From contig JAKSYS010000179.1 in NCBI GenBank assembly GCA_022925895.1, positions 30,536 to 94,535 on the forward strand: 64,000 nucleotides of DNA, in the 5' to 3' direction. Positions 1-10,896 of the stretch are shown in pieces. Below the pieces are notes generated by a model, which had not been told where the DNA came from, searched no databases, and was given only the letters and a program-made list of their open reading frames with translations. The position numbers and the translations under genes are program-made. The first letter of the stretch is position 1. Every line of letters begins with the position of its first letter. This DNA is from Fragilaria crotonensis. Its lineage: Eukaryota; Bacillariophyta; Fragilariophyceae; Fragilariales; Fragilariaceae.

Positions 1-936
1 AAGTTCCGTAGCCAACAACAGTTGTGGGTTCCGATGCGAGATTAAGGTAGCATCCTGTTGTTTGACCTCTAGAACCAATAGGGCACGAATTGACTTGTCG
101 TCATCCTTGGTATCCTTCACGACAGTTCTGACTTTAGATGAAGCATTAAGAGAAGAAGTTTTCGCGGGCGTGATAAAATCTTGGGTAGTGATGGTATCAG
201 GCAGCCATTCGTCGACGTTTCCTGTCGCTTGGACTAACCCGCCGAGCCCCAATCGCTTGGCGAGAATACGTCGTTGCAATTGAATTCGTTGGTGCACGAA
301 ATCCGACGAAGATACATCGAGACCATCTAGTCGTGAGTCTTCATCATCGTCGTGGTCGTAATGTTGCTCTGGTGCAGCCAACAGGTGTCGTCCCCGCTGT
401 AAGACTAGTTGAATGTCTAGGTCTTCCACGGTCAACCACAAATTGGTATTCTCTTGCGACAGCAACACCGAATCACGTGCCATAAACTCCTCTTGATTCG
501 CTCTTGGCAGGAACTGTGCAACTCCCTGCATGGCCCACTGCGCATGTTGGCGACACGTCCACGTCTGCCGAATCAACAGGGATAAAAGTCTTCCCAACAA
601 ATCCCACAAAACCAGAGGAGACGCTCGTGCCGCCGTATCCTGCAGATGCGAGGCTGCCATTTGAGCATGAGATGCCGTTCCTTCTTCGATGAGCTTGAGC
701 AAGCGTTTGGTGTGTGGTGTCAGTAGGATCGTTTCAGGATCGCATTCAGACCGAGATGGCCCATTTTCTGTCTCATTAGTAGGTTTTCCGTCTGGATCGA
801 CAAAATCTGATTCGCATCGAGCGCGACAACATGGCGAGGCGGAGGCAGTAGTTGTGATTGTCAATTCGTTTTCACTTCCGTCGATACTATGCACATGCGG
901 AGATCGTAAACGAGGTCTCTTGCGAGAGGACGACAT
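1..936 (-). CDS. MOT1/BTAF1-like TBP-associated Snf2 ATPase, N-terminal part (runs off the window)
   Basis: An open frame of 312 codons starts at the ATG at 936-934 and stays open to the left edge, so only the N-terminal part is present. After a low-complexity basic start (MSSSRKRPRLRSP), residues about 75-150 read like the first HEAT repeats of BTAF1/MOT1 (TKRLLKLIEEGTASHAQMAA, then a WDLLGRLLSLL helix). Residues about 170-240 match the family block in which a DIQLVLQRGRHLLAA stretch is followed by QRRILAKRLGLGG, corresponding to the 'LLQKKLGLD' region of BTAF1. In the family this protein removes TBP from promoters using a C-terminal Snf2 ATPase, which lies outside the window. The assignment rests on pattern recall, not a search. 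A different HEAT-repeat protein is the alternative. Confidence 0.7.
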   Translation of the reverse strand, partial: MSSSRKRPRLRSPHVHSIDGSENELTITTTASASPCCRARCESDFVDPDGKPTNETENGPSRSECDPETILLTPHTKRLLKLIEEGTASHAQMAASHLQDTAARASPLVLWDLLGRLLSLLIRQTWTCRQHAQWAMQGVAQFLPRANQEEFMARDSVLLSQENTNLWLTVEDLDIQLVLQRGRHLLAAPEQHYDHDDDEDSRLDGLDVSSSDFVHQRIQLQRRILAKRLGLGGLVQATGNVDEWLPDTITTQDFITPAKTSSLNASSKVRTVVKDTKDDDKSIRALLVLEVKQQDATLISHRNPQLLLATEL

Positions 937-1862
937 AAATGCATGCGAGGTATAGTTGTGCAGAGTCCATCAGGGCATTTTCAGGTTTCAAGAACACAAG
1001 AACAGAGTGGCCTGAGTTGCTCTCTACCAGTAGTACATAGTACATACTGTTGTATGTGTTGTATTGATACGTACTGTACTGTAGTGCTATATATAATGTA
1101 TCATGTATCATACCACAATCCCGCTTCCGTCGTGTGTACCAGTACGCGGGAACTACGAACGGCATTCCGTTGGCAACGCGCACGATCCAGAATCTACAGT
1201 ATCCAAACGACGACAGTAAATCGCCCGACAAGACGCTACACTTGTTTGATGATGTAGATGGTGATTGGACGACTGCAAGTAAGAGAGCAAGGAGAGTTAA
1301 AAGAGGAGTTAAGATCATCTCCAACCAAGACAAGAGATCCCTGTCTGGGAAGGTTGGCAGGACTGATCTGAGAAAAGGAAGTAACTAAAGTAGTTACAAT
1401 ATTTGGAACCGGAATTTAGAGTCGGTAGTATTGTCAACTTTTCCACAGTAAGGTAGAGTTAGTACGTGCGAACGACTCTGGAGATATCTGGGATTCTCAA
1501 CATATACTACCGGTAGTATGACATATGACATATGACACAGACTCGGCGTGCTCGAGTACAACTACTTGTACGAGTACTTCTACCGTCGTGTATTCATACA
1601 TCTATTCGTCTTTCGTTGGGTAACACTGTTCAAACTTCAAACCCATCATTGATGCAACCACCGAGCAGTATCGGCACATTCATTAACAGGCGCGTATAGT
1701 GCTGCTTCGTTCGCCACAGAGGAGCTTCAACAACAATTGCATTGATCGCAATCAAATCACCATCAGCCAACCCACGGACAACTGGAGTGCCAGACACCCT
1801 CGTATTTCCTGGTACCGTTCTCAAACGCCCGCGTAACTGTGATTCCTCAAGATAGACTCAGA
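937..1862. other. Intergenic spacer between MOT1-like gene and minE
   Basis: No convincing gene. The stretch 1030-1110 carries many GTAC/GTACT-type words, and 1505-1540 has a short ATATGAC direct repeat (gacatatgacatatgac) that recurs at about 9257-9274. The two flanking genes diverge from here, so promoters for both must lie inside; I cannot identify core elements. An in-frame open stretch runs from 1746 up to the minE start but has no ATG, so an upstream minE exon is possible. Confidence 0.5.
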
Positions 1863-2263
1863 ATGTCGTTTCTGGGAAAGATGGGCAAAATATTTGCTGG
1901 AGCTGCCGCTGCTCCAACCACCGCATCGTCAACAAGGTCCGTTGCTAAGGAGCGTCTGAGCGTCATTTTAGCTTCACAACGAGGGTCAGAACTTCTCGAA
2001 GGAGTCGATATGGACGCCCTCCAGAGAGACGTCATGCAAGTTGTCAAGGTAAGGCACTGGTTCCCCTCTCTCAGATGAATTCCTTTGTTGTTCCATCTTA
2101 ACGATCATTGCCCTTGTAGAAGCATATACAATCTGTCAAGAATGAAGGTCCTGTACAGATGAGTTTCAACTATGAAGGGGAAGTTAGCTTGTTCGAAATG
2201 TCAGTGGAGTTGGACGCTCCCGGTCCGCGCCGAACTCATGTAAGTACGACCAAAGCAGCCTGA
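1863..2263 (+). CDS. minE: MinE-like division-site topological specificity factor (nuclear-encoded)
   Basis: Two exons: 1863-2048 and 2120-2263, joined across a 71 nt GT-AG intron (gtaagg...tgtag) in phase 0, giving about 109 residues, close to bacterial MinE length. The exon 1 core (SVAKERLSVILASQRG, then LQRDVMQVVK) matches the anti-MinCD helix and start of the topological domain (bacterial 'AKERLQIIVAERR' and 'LRKDILEVI'). Exon 2 (KHIQS..., then GEVSLFEMSVEL) matches the dimer beta strands. MinE drives Min oscillation that places FtsZ rings; in algae it acts in plastids or mitochondria. The N-terminus (MSFLGKMGKIFAGAAAAP) is short, amphipathic and basic, with no clear ER signal, so mitochondrial targeting is at least as likely as plastid. 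A second donor-like GTAAGT lies at 2240, so the C-terminal ten residues could instead be intron. The gene converges on the 2442-5381 gene. Confidence 0.82.
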
Positions 2264-2441
2264 GTAATTCTAGCAAGGTATACTAGATTATGCTATGAAA
2301 GAATTAGATCTCCTCGTCGTCGATTGCGTTCATTCCAATAGGTGACAATATGGAGGAACTATTTCATATTCATAGCGAAAGGTTTTCGCAACGAAACATC
2401 CAGCGCCCACCATGCATGCCATCCATGTCCGAGACTCCACT

Positions 2442-5381
2442 CTATACCGCCTTGATCTTCTTCGAAGATTCGTCCGACAGAGATCCGTCGCTGGGATGGG
2501 TCGTCTTTCTCTTGCGACTTTCCAACGGAGTTACCGCCGTTTGCAAGAAGACAGAGTCGCCGCTGTTCCGTTCCGTGTGCTCAGATGCAATCTTGGATCC
2601 TTGCGTTGATACAGTGTCATTAAACGAAAAAGCGGAAGCAGCGCTCGAGCCCAATGGCACAGACTCTCCTCCGGAACGAATCCCATCAGGCGTGTCGTGC
2701 ATACCCAGGGCCTTGGCTGCCAAAACATAAAACTTCCGGAGAACCGAGCTGAGCGAGGCCGAGCCCTTGAAACCGGCCAGCTTCGCCTTGGTAGCTTCAG
2801 GACTATGGGGACAAGTTTCCAAATGTAGGCGTTGAAACTCGCGAACTGACTCGTAAATTCCATTAATCGAGTAGGGAAATGCCACTGCTGTTCCCCTGGC
2901 AGCGTCCTCTCCTTTTGCCATCGCACAATGCAAGCAACGGATTCCAACCTGTCCAATGTGGATGGGGTACTTACGATCCTCTCGCGCTATCTCCACGTCA
3001 GCAGGTGTGGCACAAAAAACTTCCAGATTCCGCCGAATGAAGCAGTCCATGTCGGACAACCACTCCTTGTCTTCGGAAATGGCTAGAAGAACACGAGAAG
3101 ATGGCGACGCCGGTGATGCTAGGTTCGAAGAATCAGCGAGTGCTTTAGCGGCATCCATGGTGGATCGCTCAATCACAAGCGTGCCTTCGTCTGGGCTGTC
3201 GCATGGTTCAGTCTGTCCACTGTCATCCGTCTGGTGTTGCCCCTTCCCGGGACTCTTCGATTTTGGAGCAGCATTCTCGTCGTTGGCGCTTCTGCCGCCT
3301 TCGTCAGTGCTCAGGGATTCACTGAGAAGTTCCGCGTCTTCGTCGTGGAGGCGCCTCCACATCCTTCGAAAGAACACTTTTTGCGAACCTCGAGGTAAGC
3401 GTGCCATTTGCTCAGGGTGTCTGCGTTTAAGCTCCATGAGTGCGTTTTTAATTGGAACCGGACACCGTCTACATTTCAGGACGTGGCCGGGAATCTCGGC
3501 GAAACTATTGGCCAGACGATCGACATTGCTCCAGAAGAACTTCCGAGAATTAGGAGCTTCGGAACAGTGCACACACTGCAGTCCTCCGTAGCCCACCTTG
3601 ATATTCTCACGTTTCCCCCCTCTCGTCTTGCGATCAGCTTCTGAGAATCGACAAAGTCGGAGCTGCCTCATCAAGTGATAGAAGTAGTCTGTCAATAGTA
3701 GCTTGTCCTCGTCAAGTACAAGCGATCCTCTCGATTCGCGTTCAGTGGGGGTGGATCCGAAACGCTGTTTGTCTGAAGCTACCAGCGCATCCACGGCCTT
3801 GATTATTTCGAGATCGTGGGCCTCTGATAGCATGCCTGCAGCTGGAGGGCGAGGTGGGGGCCGAGTCGCACGATGCGGCATTGGCTCCCTTTCCATGAGT
3901 GGATGAGGGGGGTACATCGTATTTGATTGATCAGCCGACGGCGGTGGTGGTGGCATGTAAGGAGGATATGCACCTTCGGGATGGGGGAAAGGAGGCGCAT
4001 GCCCAGATGCACTCCACCCAGGAGGTGGAGGACCCGGTGGATACTGAGGACCAGGAGGATAGCCGTAAGGAGGCAGCGGCGGTGGCCCATCATAGTAGCC
4101 AGGGGGTGGTGGCTGATTGTAGGACCTACAGATGCTCAGATGCTGATCGATGAACTGGCCGTGCGGAGGTGAGTGACTGGGAGATGACCAAGAGGCACCT
4201 GGCTCACGGTATTGTGGATGTACGTGGATGCAATACCGGCAGGCCCAGGATCCATTCATCTCTTGAAAGTAGGGAAAGTCAGGTGGTGGCATCTCATACG
4301 GAGAATGAGGTACGGGCGGATAGCTGTGCGGCGAATCCTGGTGCTGGGCTTGAGGAGTGGGCGGTTGTTGGGGATCTGGTTGTTGTGCCATTCCTGGAGT
4401 GCGAGAATCCTGCGGCGCATCTTGGGCATAATAGCCCCGAAGGGCACTACCATGGGGCTGAAAGGCAGCGTAGCCTCCTTCTCTCTCCCCTATGGGCGGG
4501 TAATTCCGATCGGCGCTCTGCGGCATGAAACTTGCCGGCGGATAGTCGCCTCCGTGGTGTTTGTTACGCCTCGCAAGAGGCGTGGCAGCAATATCAGCCA
4601 TCATTTGGCCAACTCTTGGTGGAGGAGCTTGGAACGGAATAGACGCATGTGGAGGACCTCGAGGTGGCAGCGGTTGGGCATCCATCGGTCGATAGCCACT
4701 TTCTCCAACAACAACCCCAGTTTTTGGAGGATACTTGTCAACGAGGCCGATGTTGTCGGCAAAGTATCTGCAGTGGTCAAGCAATGCCATTTGGCAGCGT
4801 TCTTCCCCCTCGCTGGGCTGTCTTCGCTGTTCATGATCTCTTTGCCTCCTGACGGCAGTCGACTCGCAAACTTCTCTGACCCGAGCGGGTGCGGAGGAGC
4901 ATTCTGAGAGATGGCGGTCTGACAGCATTTGGATACAAGTGGCCAGGTTTTCCGTGACTTGCGGATATAATGTACTGTATGCAGTCCCCGGCAAACAGTG
5001 GATGCATCGTATGCCCAACTGGCCCAACGTAATAGATTCCCCAGCAGATGCAACGGCGTCTGCAACATTTTGATGATCTGCTTCAAACACCTCCAAACTC
5101 TGACATGCGGTAAGGTCGGTGATATCCATGCCTTCTCCTTCGCCAGGCTCTAACAATCGGTATCTTCTCATCTTGGAGGGACTCGGCTGCTGAGGCGCGT
5201 AGGGAGGCATGATTCCGTAAGGAGGCGACGGTTGTGTCAATACAGCGTTTGGCCGTTGGCGTTTGCGACAGTCCAGTTCGTGTGCTTTGACTTGTTCAAA
5301 GGTTTGAAAGTCTTGCGCACCGCAACAGTCGCAGGACCAGAGTACTGATACAGACCCTGAGTCTCTAGCCTGCGTGGGCAT
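2442..5381 (-). CDS. Proline-rich nuclear-type protein with four repeated Cys/His modules, function unknown
   Basis: About 979 residues if translation starts at the ATG at 5381 (MPTQARDSGSVSVLW). The same frame is open to an ATG at 5555, but those extra 58 residues look like UTR. Module 1 near the start is a CDCCGAQ...HELDC finger. Modules 2-4 share one layout: a G-x-x-G-[IL]-[RQ]-C-x-H-C core, a 25-40 residue spacer, then H-x3-C or a similar pair (LGIRCIHCLPG...HLSEC; YGGLQCVHCSEA...HVLKC; VGIRCLHCAMA...HLETC). Between them lies a long Pro/Tyr/Gly-rich low-complexity region (about residues 240-500). The C-terminus has KRKTTHPS and KKIKAV basic stretches suggesting nuclear import. I do not recognise a named family. 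The Cys/His spacing suggests zinc binding, and the low-complexity part suggests condensate or scaffold behaviour; both are inference. Confidence 0.8.
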   Translation of the reverse strand: MPTQARDSGSVSVLWSCDCCGAQDFQTFEQVKAHELDCRKRQRPNAVLTQPSPPYGIMPPYAPQQPSPSKMRRYRLLEPGEGEGMDITDLTACQSLEVFEADHQNVADAVASAGESITLGQLGIRCIHCLPGTAYSTLYPQVTENLATCIQMLSDRHLSECSSAPARVREVCESTAVRRQRDHEQRRQPSEGEERCQMALLDHCRYFADNIGLVDKYPPKTGVVVGESGYRPMDAQPLPPRGPPHASIPFQAPPPRVGQMMADIAATPLARRNKHHGGDYPPASFMPQSADRNYPPIGEREGGYAAFQPHGSALRGYYAQDAPQDSRTPGMAQQPDPQQPPTPQAQHQDSPHSYPPVPHSPYEMPPPDFPYFQEMNGSWACRYCIHVHPQYREPGASWSSPSHSPPHGQFIDQHLSICRSYNQPPPPGYYDGPPPLPPYGYPPGPQYPPGPPPPGWSASGHAPPFPHPEGAYPPYMPPPPPSADQSNTMYPPHPLMEREPMPHRATRPPPRPPAAGMLSEAHDLEIIKAVDALVASDKQRFGSTPTERESRGSLVLDEDKLLLTDYFYHLMRQLRLCRFSEADRKTRGGKRENIKVGYGGLQCVHCSEAPNSRKFFWSNVDRLANSFAEIPGHVLKCRRCPVPIKNALMELKRRHPEQMARLPRGSQKVFFRRMWRRLHDEDAELLSESLSTDEGGRSANDENAAPKSKSPGKGQHQTDDSGQTEPCDSPDEGTLVIERSTMDAAKALADSSNLASPASPSSRVLLAISEDKEWLSDMDCFIRRNLEVFCATPADVEIAREDRKYPIHIGQVGIRCLHCAMAKGEDAARGTAVAFPYSINGIYESVREFQRLHLETCPHSPEATKAKLAGFKGSASLSSVLRKFYVLAAKALGMHDTPDGIRSGGESVPLGSSAASAFSFNDTVSTQGSKIASEHTERNSGDSVFLQTAVTPLESRKRKTTHPSDGSLSDESSKKIKAV

Positions 5382-5555
5382 GTCACTTCCCCAGCAATAA
5401 GTTTCAAGAGTTGGCGATTTCACGAATAATCCCTTCTCATCCGCACTCGACAAAACCAAACTTGCAACCAGGCGCTCGCAATGCCTGTTTGTGATGCAGT
5501 AATAGCCGTATGCAGATGTGCAGGTAACAGCTTGTGCAATAGTTAAGCTCAACAA

Positions 5556-7331
5556 TTACTGTGCGGAAATAACCGTCAAGATCACCTGGGATCGGCAGCG
5601 ACAGGGAATGCGTAGAAGTGATTCTCGTTGAATACGAATGATAGCCGTACTCAGTAATCAGTTGCGGCACTCGGAATTCGGCAAACAACGCTATCAACTC
5701 AGCTTTCGGCAATCAGCAATCGGCAATCAGGAAGCTCAGAGATGCTTGCTGGCGATGATCGAACGCTGCGTGTGGCTCTGGAGAAGCTATGTGCAATGTC
5801 GCTATACTCAGTACTTCGACTATGTCACAATGGAGGCCTTCGTATGTATTCACACGATGTGGACGATCCACCCTTTGTGGAGGGGTCAGTCGACGGCGGA
5901 GTTGGCACGCGACAATAATTTTTGGGGTTACTACTTACAGTTCAACACTTTCATCTCAGTACAACCGCTACGTAACGCAGGGCCGGCCATCAAAAGGCGA
6001 CTGCGACAGTAATGGGATTGGGGGGTGTTCAATTCAACGCATGATTCTCATAGTATACGGAATTTAAATCCTTTCAGAGAATATATCATATACGTCCTAT
6101 TGAATGATTTAATCGTGCAATATGTGCTTTCATACTCATCATATATAGATCTGAAACAATTTATGCAGTTTTATTCGGGAACCTTCCGGGATTTAAGCTC
6201 TGCCACTCCTTTGTCGCCCCTCCTAGGCAACAGTCCCGTCATCACACAAACGATTTCACATATCATCTGAACACATGTTTCTAGGGTCGCTATGTATGAA
6301 TATGGTGAAAACGTTCTCTCATACTCCAGTACAATTGTACTGCAGTACAACGCAGTACTATTAGTGTAACAACTGGTACTCTACTCTAGAGGGCCAGTCT
6401 ACGAGATGCCATGTATGACAATCCGATTAGAATGCCCCATGACGCTATATGTATGATGAATGATTACTGATGACCGCGAGAATCCGGGGAGATGCGGGAA
6501 AGTACTCTTTGGAGGTAAACTACTAGACAGTAGACCGCAGTCTACTACGGTACACTATATTGTTAACGTACCTTAACCACCCTTACAAATACATTGTACG
6601 AATGCGATGTAACTTGTGTCTAACGGTAGACCTTCATTCGACTTGCGAACGTGAATCAACCTTCAATATCATACGCCGTGGTGGTACTTGTACTTGAACC
6701 TGTTACAAGTACTCCGTGTGGACGAAGCGGATATAGGATATATCCGTACACGAGTATTCTATGTTCTATGTGGTATGTGGTAAAAGTACCAGGTATTGTA
6801 CCAGTACTCCTTACCTGTGCCGACAACGTACATATGTTGATCTGTGCTCTGTTAATTGGTGAATGCATAGTACGTTGGATGTATGAAATATGAACAACTG
6901 CATAGAGAGTATTGAATTGTGCAGTACCGTACTGTACCATTGCAGTGGAATACACGAGTGTTGGTAATCGGCACGCGGGATGCTGCAAGCTGTTTGATGG
7001 GATTGGAGCAGCCATTTTCATGCCACGGTTATTTTCATACAGTGCTCGAACTCCACCATAATACTAGTAGACACTACTACCGCTATGTAGCTCCAGCAGA
7101 GAATATAGAGAGGTCTCTACTAATTGAGTTTTGTGGATTACTGGTGCCGGTGTATTTGGTGGCATATTTTAATACTCGAGTACATGGGGAAGGCCTTTAT
7201 GATGCTTCGTCTTTAGCCAGTGGTGTGCTAGTAGTAGTACACTACTACCAGGCACCATACCATACCATACAAAACCACTTGTCTTAATAGTAGAACGTGA
7301 TCTATGTGTTCACCAGGGCTCCTTCCTCGAA
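5556..7331. other. Gene-free spacer
   Basis: No ORF here has protein-like composition or a recognisable motif. The DNA is AT-leaning with repeated GTAC/AGTACT words, for example around 6320-6375, 6690-6800 and 6920-7000. Upstream signals of the 2442-5381 gene must lie at its left end. Confidence 0.5.
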
Positions 7332-8136
7332 TCACGAGTGACGGACGAAACGGATCAGATATCGGGTCAGATATCTGTCAGATGTTGTACCAGGCGGCTC
7401 TCGTAGAAAACATCACCTCGTCCACCAGATCTGATCAGATGTCGGTCAGATGATCTGTTCAGATCTGCATATATTTACGACCTCGCATGATATTTTTTTG
7501 TACCACGAGCGTCGTAGAAAAAAAAACAGATATCTGTCCACGATCTGGCAGATATCTGATCTGTTTCGTCCGTCAAGCATAACATTGTTTTTGCCAAACT
7601 TTGAGAGCCCATAACTTTGCCAATAATGGCACCAAAGTAGATATTGAAACAGATTCGGAAAGCGCGAGATGTGAACTTTCCGAATCTGTCCTTCATTTTA
7701 TAATGACCTTCTTCGTTCAATTGTTATATCCCGACAAATGTTGTCGATTTTGTTGTTTTCGGGAAAAAGTGCTTTCTGATGAGCCTCTAACTCTTCAACG
7801 AAGTGAGATACAAGATAAAGTAGTGCAGATTTGGAAAGCTGCTTCATAGGGCTTTGATATCTGTTTCAATATCTATGTTGCTGCCATTATTGGCGAAGTT
7901 ATGGGCTCACAAAGTTTGCCTGAAGGCAAATAACAATGGAATGCGCACCGTCTTGCCACCGGGACTGACAGATCTGAAAAACAGATCTGTGTCAGATGTT
8001 CTCGAGACATCCGTTTTCTTCTACGGCACTCGTGGTACAAACACTCCTCGGGACCTCGAACAGATGTCGCATCTGAACGGATACGTGCCACGTTGTACCT
8101 CATCAGATCTGTCGGCAAGACGGTTGCGGCTCGTGA
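7332..8136. mobile_element. Foldback / MITE-like element with long imperfect inverted repeats
   Basis: Two long arms are inverted copies of each other: 7498-7654 and 7859-8041, read by eye as imperfect but extensive matches. For example the left arm word ttgtaccacgag pairs with ctcgtggtacaa, agcccataact pairs with agttatgggct, and tagatattgaaacagat pairs exactly with atctgtttcaatatcta. The central 204 nt contains a perfect 14 bp hairpin (7649-7662 with 7676-7689, loop 13). Outside the arms both flanks (7355-7480 and 7965-8110) are packed with CAGATCTG and AGATATCT palindromes. The outermost shared word is tcacgag/ctcgtga (7332-7338 and 8130-8136). No transposase gene is inside, so this would be non-autonomous. 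I could not define a target duplication, so the outer limits are uncertain. Confidence 0.62.
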
Positions 8137-10394
8137 CTAGCATCATGTTTTCTACATGCAAAGTCCATTGCGACTACGACATACGAATAAACTGTATATA
8201 CATAGATAGAGATACGAAGATTGTTCACGCGAGTACTTGTCATCCACCTACTACAAGTACCGGTTGGACCATTCCAACCAGACTTGACTGCACGATACGC
8301 GATGTCGATTGCATACACTGGGTAATAGTGCCCATATCACGCATACCTGCAAACTACTGTAGAATCAAAACATACTGGTGTACTGGAGTATCATACAATA
8401 CAGATCCTCGGACTGAAGTCTGTGCCCTTTCATGATAGCAAGGGAAAAGCTCGCCTGGAGTAGTACAAGTACTCCAGTACGTCCTCGACAGTAAAATCAT
8501 CCGTACTGGTACTGGTACTACGGACTCACAAAGAGATATGGTATTCAGTATACAGTATGAATATTGTGCCAGTAGCATGCGTTCGCGTATTGGAGTGCAG
8601 CACATAGCGCAGTGCACACAAGGAAGACGAGAGTGAAATCAATACGCTCCGAGTATCGTACTTGTACTCTGCATGTGTATGCACACAACCCTATTATTGG
8701 TATGATAAAAGTACACGAATTGCAGTACGAGTACCTACGACGGCACAGATTACGATCATCGAGTCTGTTTTAGTTCGCAGCGTCCGCAGCTAAACCCTAA
8801 ACCTATTTTACATACAGTACGTAATCTTTTTTGGTACCAGTAGCACGTGATCGTTGATACTCTTAGTATTTGTACTGTAGTTGATGATAGTAGTCCGAGT
8901 AATGGGAGTACTACAGTTCTACTCTACCGGTAGTAGAGAGTAGTAGTACAAGGACCAGTTACAACGAAGCAGAATCTTGCACTCTCCGGGAAAAATTTGG
9001 ACTTTCCCGCATCTCCCTGTAGCTACATACCAGGTTTCCAGGTATGAGGGACATCCGGAGACCCGTAATCGGGGTATAGTACACGCTACTGGAGTACTAC
9101 GAGAACATAAGCGACCACGCATTTTCCGGATGCCCCAGTGCCCCAGTGTAACGTACCGTCACTGCATCTTTGCATCTTCTGCCATCATGACATCTGCGAG
9201 CATAATCACAGCGATGCCCTGAATTACTTTATGTCTCCCTTTTTGTCTCGTGGCAGTGACATATGACATATGACTGATGCCTGCTGGAAATATGATGCAC
9301 AGTGCACAACCCATACTGGTACATGGCCGTATCCTGATAGACTTCCAGTATCGCCCTACATATTTTTACATCTATCCCGATCCCTAACTGTCGCCCGTGT
9401 GCACAGTAAAACGTTACATCCGTGCTCCAGTAACCAGTGCGACACTGCACGACTGGAATCAAAACTCTCGTCGATTCAAATCATGTTCATCTCATCCCAT
9501 GAGCATGAACACTCATTTTCAAACGAGACTCAACGCCTCGTGTACCGACGACCACACCGCGGCACGAAACGACGTCTCCGAGAAACGAGGAGTGTTCCTC
9601 ATTGTTCCAAAGGAACACTCCCCATCTATCAGACCTCTCATCCCTTGCACGTCTTCACTCCTCTCACAATTGTCGAAATAATTCATTTTTTAGTGCCACT
9701 TACCTTTTCGTGAATACTGCACATATTTGCACAGAACATGAATGAAATTGACCATGACGAATTTTTACCGCCGGTCGTCAAATTGTCAACCTCACCATAC
9801 TGTACATATATCAGTAGTCAGTACGACGGTACGCACTATTACGACAGCGCACAGCACGGCAAGCAGTACAACAGTACTTTTTGCACATCACTTCCTCTGC
9901 CCGGCCATAGTCCGTGCATTCTGAGTCTATCGTTACCGTACATAACGATAAACTATTAGACAGTGCCCACTATGACCAAAGCGATATTATTACTAGTCAG
10001 TCCCCTCGCACATTTATGTAGCGATAGACCGACACATAGTATACGTATCGTTGTCTGTAGCGGTAGACAGCATTGTATTGCTGTACCGTTTATAGACACA
10101 CTAAGCAGTAGTCAGTGTCGTACTAGACACTTACCTACTGGGGGCGTACCCCGTAACGGTTACGTCCTGGCTCTTAACCCGAACCTTATGCCGACATGCG
10201 CGTCGACAGGTTCCGTTAACCCGAACCATATCATATCCCGTGTGATCCGACAACCCCTCCCATCCCACGGAGAACAGGCAATTTGCAGTTGATTGCTGAG
10301 CTCTTGTTGACATGACGATTGATGATGAGCGGGATAGAACTAAGCTTACTGTCTAGCACCAGCAGCATGGCTAAAAAGTCCAATTTGACTTGAC
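8137..10394. other. Gene-free spacer
   Basis: No supported gene. The region is again rich in GTAC words (8450-8530, 8640-8730, 8860-8950, 9780-9870). A 10 bp perfect hairpin stem lies at 9589-9598 and 9612-9621. The short open frames in both strands have no recognisable composition, motif or conserved start context. Confidence 0.5.
9589..9621. repeat. Short perfect inverted repeat (hairpin)
   Basis: The word ggagtgttcc at 9589-9598 is inverted exactly at 9612-9621 (ggaacactcc) with a 13 nt loop. It is followed by no T-run, so it is not an obvious terminator, and no gene ends here. It could be a protein-binding palindrome or chance. Confidence 0.5.
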
Positions 10395-10688
10395 CTACAA
10401 CTGCACCGCAGCATTTAAGAGTTGCAAACTACCGGTAGCCTTCAGCGGACCAACACGTCCACCATAGCTACGTTCACCATCATCTGTAATGCCATTAATT
10501 CCAAGATGTAAGTCTTGAATCCACCGCATCAAAACGCCCAAAGCCATACTGCGTTCCATTTTGTCGTCCGATGACAAACTCAACAAGCTACCTGGCATGT
10601 TCGCGGGCATCCAAGCGTACGCCACAAAAGCCTTTCGGTCGCTGTGACACCCATCATCTTTGTCTGGAGCCTTCATTGTGATGAACAT
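10395..10688 (-). CDS. Small hypothetical protein or terminal exon downstream of NAD kinase
   Basis: Open frame of 97 codons from the ATG at 10688 (MFITMKAPDKDDG) to the stop at 10395. Composition looks protein-like (MPGSLLSLSSDDKMERSMAL, then LMRWIQDLHLGINGITDD) and the frame is uninterrupted. It starts 208 nt after the NAD kinase stop on the same strand. The preceding DNA carries a possible donor (gtgagt) and an acceptor-like ctatag just before the ATG, so it may be a last exon of a short spliced gene. I do not recognise the family. Confidence 0.38.
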   Translation of the reverse strand: MFITMKAPDKDDGCHSDRKAFVAYAWMPANMPGSLLSLSSDDKMERSMALGVLMRWIQDLHLGINGITDDGERSYGGRVGPLKATGSLQLLNAAVQL

Positions 10689-10896
10689 GCCCGCTATAGC
10701 CGAGTGTCGCCCACTTCCCAACCATCAACTACCAACGGGGTCCATCATCAACACTCACTGAATGTTCACAAAACACCCATCTCCGCCTCCCTCAAGCCGT
10801 GCTATGCGCGCCGTCATATAGTTGGTTGGAGCCCTCGTCACAATGACACAACAATTGGTTCTGCAACGAAGGAAGTCGAAGCGGCGTTTTGCTGCC

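Noticed and set aside
887-1333. 148-residue minus-strand frame
   Set aside because: It overlaps the MOT1 start in a different frame, and its Tyr/Cys-rich composition reflects GTAC-rich spacer DNA.
1134-1388. 84-residue frame near MOT1
   Set aside because: Composition is spacer-like and rich in repeats; no homologous features.
2350-5100. Several plus-strand open frames over the 2442-5381 gene
   Set aside because: They are antisense shadows of a 979-residue minus-strand frame with clear protein structure.
9589-9621. Rho-independent terminator
   Set aside because: The hairpin has no T-run and no gene ends nearby; this is eukaryotic DNA.
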